The notes beneath the pieces are model-generated. The model made no database searches and was not told the DNA's origin. It worked only from the letters and a program-made list of their open reading frames with translations. From NCBI GenBank assembly GCA_016875255.1, contig VGRU01000071.1, forward strand, positions 1 to 14,477: a stretch of 14,477 nt of DNA. Reading direction: 5' to 3'. This document shows positions 13,753 through 14,477 of this stretch, one piece after another; the first letter of the stretch is position 1, and each line of letters opens with the position of its first letter. Origin of the DNA: Deltaproteobacteria bacterium (lineage in GTDB: Bacteria > Desulfobacterota > BSN033 > UBA1163). A program made the position numbers and the translations under genes.

Positions 13753-13813
13753 GAGAGCTCTGAAAAAATACTTTTCGCTCTCTGTGAGATTTCTGAACCT
13801 TTTCAGAAATCTC
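13753..13813 (-). repeat. Two-hairpin repeat, copy B (inverted relative to copy A)
   Basis: GAGAGC/GCTCTC (13753-13758/13777-13782) and GAGATTTCTG/CAGAAATCTC (13786-13795/13804-13813). Its reverse complement aligns to 9742-9802 almost base for base, including the linker ACAGAGAGCGAAAAGTA. Confidence 0.8.
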
Positions 13814-13824
13814 TTTAAAAGTTC

Positions 13825-13853
13825 TTGACGCAGCCGTAGTTTTATGAGATTGT
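13825..13853 (+). promoter_or_regulatory. Weak putative promoter of the second coiled-coil gene
   Basis: TTGACG (13825-13830) is followed after 17 bp by GATTGT (13848-13853) with an extended TG-A before it; the -10 match is poor. The box starts 11 bp after copy B. Confidence 0.35.
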
Positions 13854-13896
13854 TTTAATGCAACGGTCATCGGTATAAACAGAAGGAGAAACTACA

Positions 13897-14349
13897 ATGG
13901 TCGCCCATGATGAATTTGCAACAAAGGCTGATTTGAAGGAATTTAAAGACGAAATCATCCATGAATTTCACGTGGTTTCAGAAGGATTGATGGATCATAT
14001 CAAGCTTTTGGCCGAAGGCCATTCCGGAGTTGTCCAAAGGCTTGATCGCGTTGACACCAGATTTGACCAAGTGGAAATCAGACTCGACCGCGTTGAAACC
14101 AGACTTGACCATATGGAGACAAGGCTTGATCGCGTTGACACCAGATTTGACCAGGTGGAGACCAGACTTGACCGAGTTGACACCAGACTTGACCATATGG
14201 GAAAGGAGAACGAACGCCAGCACATTGAGACCCGTGCATTGATCAAACTCTCTTTCTCCGAGCTGGACAAACGTCTTTCCGACCTCGAATCACAGGTCAA
14301 AGAGTTACAGGACTGGAGAAAACAGATCCAGTCAAGGCTACAGATCTAA
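13897..14349 (+). CDS. Heptad-repeat coiled-coil protein of unknown function
   Basis: A 150-residue charged protein without signal peptide or membrane helix. The head has A-T-K-A-D-L-K-E-F-K-D-E (8-19), a start often seen in small bacterial coiled-coil proteins. Residues 48-103 are eight exact heptads of R-(L/F)-D-x-(V/M)-(D/E/G)-x, organised as two copies of a four-heptad block. A second helical part (104-150) ends in a Leu-rich zipper (Leu124, Leu127, Leu130, Val134, Leu137). A continuous helical rod that oligomerises is predicted. AGAAGGAGAA at about 13882-13891 supports the ATG. The heptads resemble residues 121-147 of the protein at 9877-10437, so the two may be distant paralogues. Function not recognised. 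Positions 14350-14477 after it hold no gene; a TTGACA at 14456-14461 may be the -35 of something beyond the window. Confidence 0.8.
   Translation: MVAHDEFATKADLKEFKDEIIHEFHVVSEGLMDHIKLLAEGHSGVVQRLDRVDTRFDQVEIRLDRVETRLDHMETRLDRVDTRFDQVETRLDRVDTRLDHMGKENERQHIETRALIKLSFSELDKRLSDLESQVKELQDWRKQIQSRLQI
14038..14205 (+). repeat. In-frame 84-bp tandem duplication of 21-bp units
   Basis: Block 1 (14038-14121) and block 2 (14122-14205) each encode four heptads in the same order, with only scattered base differences. Within each block 21-bp units are recognisable. The structure suggests growth by unequal exchange. Confidence 0.9.
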
Positions 14350-14477
14350 TTTTCAACCCAATTCCTCTACCTTAAAATTATATCCTTTAAGAAAAACCAT
14401 CCTTTGATAAAAAAAGTGTCAACCTAAATCCTTGCACACATTACTTAATTCTCATTTGACAAACCCTGCAAATCAGC

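Overview
The window looks like chromosomal DNA of an uncultured bacterium of the Desulfobacterota (former Deltaproteobacteria). The evidence is a PxxKW cysteine-rich protein (a family I associate with that group), an actinobacterial/deltaproteobacterial type of phosphofructokinase with PPi-type residues, a candidate selenoprotein, and many palindromic intergenic repeats. This assignment is inference; there is no rRNA or phylogenetic marker in the window.

Layout, left half. Positions 1-380 hold a palindromic repeat element and then a sigma70-like promoter for a small Lpp-like coiled-coil lipoprotein (381-671), which ends in a hairpin terminator. A cluster of dispersed repeats (about 749-953) precedes a class A penicillin-binding protein (998-3478). 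A CoA-binding Rossmann protein (3551-3955) converges on a phosphofructokinase (4042-5151, minus), with a long imperfect palindrome between their stop codons. On the minus strand an M48 lipoprotein metalloprotease (5790-7247) is translationally coupled to a GNAT acetyltransferase (5320-5793). Divergent from these are 4-alpha-glucanotransferase malQ (7444-8946) and a 60-residue zinc-ribbon-like lipoprotein (8965-9147).

Layout, right half. The most notable locus is 9153-9687 on the minus strand: tRNA-Thr(CGU) followed 16 nt later by an exported thioredoxin-fold protein. Its CxxC active site reads W-UGA-T-F-C, and a 9-bp hairpin with a GGAG loop lies downstream at the position and with the loop type expected of a bacterial SECIS. 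I read it as a selenoprotein (Sec51-x-x-Cys54) that ordinary gene calling would truncate to a 92-residue fragment. From about 9740 to 13815 two near-identical copies of a two-hairpin repeat lie in opposite orientation, each just upstream of a coiled-coil gene built from tandem repeats (9877-10437 and 13897-14349). Between them are a multi-pass flippase-like membrane protein (10460-11434), a structured non-coding stretch (11435-11803), the PxxKW gene (11802-12089, minus) with a promoter and an intrinsic terminator in its upstream region (an attenuator or a small RNA), and an exported SH3/NlpC-P60 cell-wall peptidase (12344-13732).

Themes: envelope biogenesis and quality control (PBP1A, M48 protease, NlpC/P60, lipoproteins, periplasmic thioredoxin), central carbon metabolism (phosphofructokinase, MalQ), and a very repeat-rich intergenic landscape. 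I see no CRISPR array, phage or complete insertion sequence.
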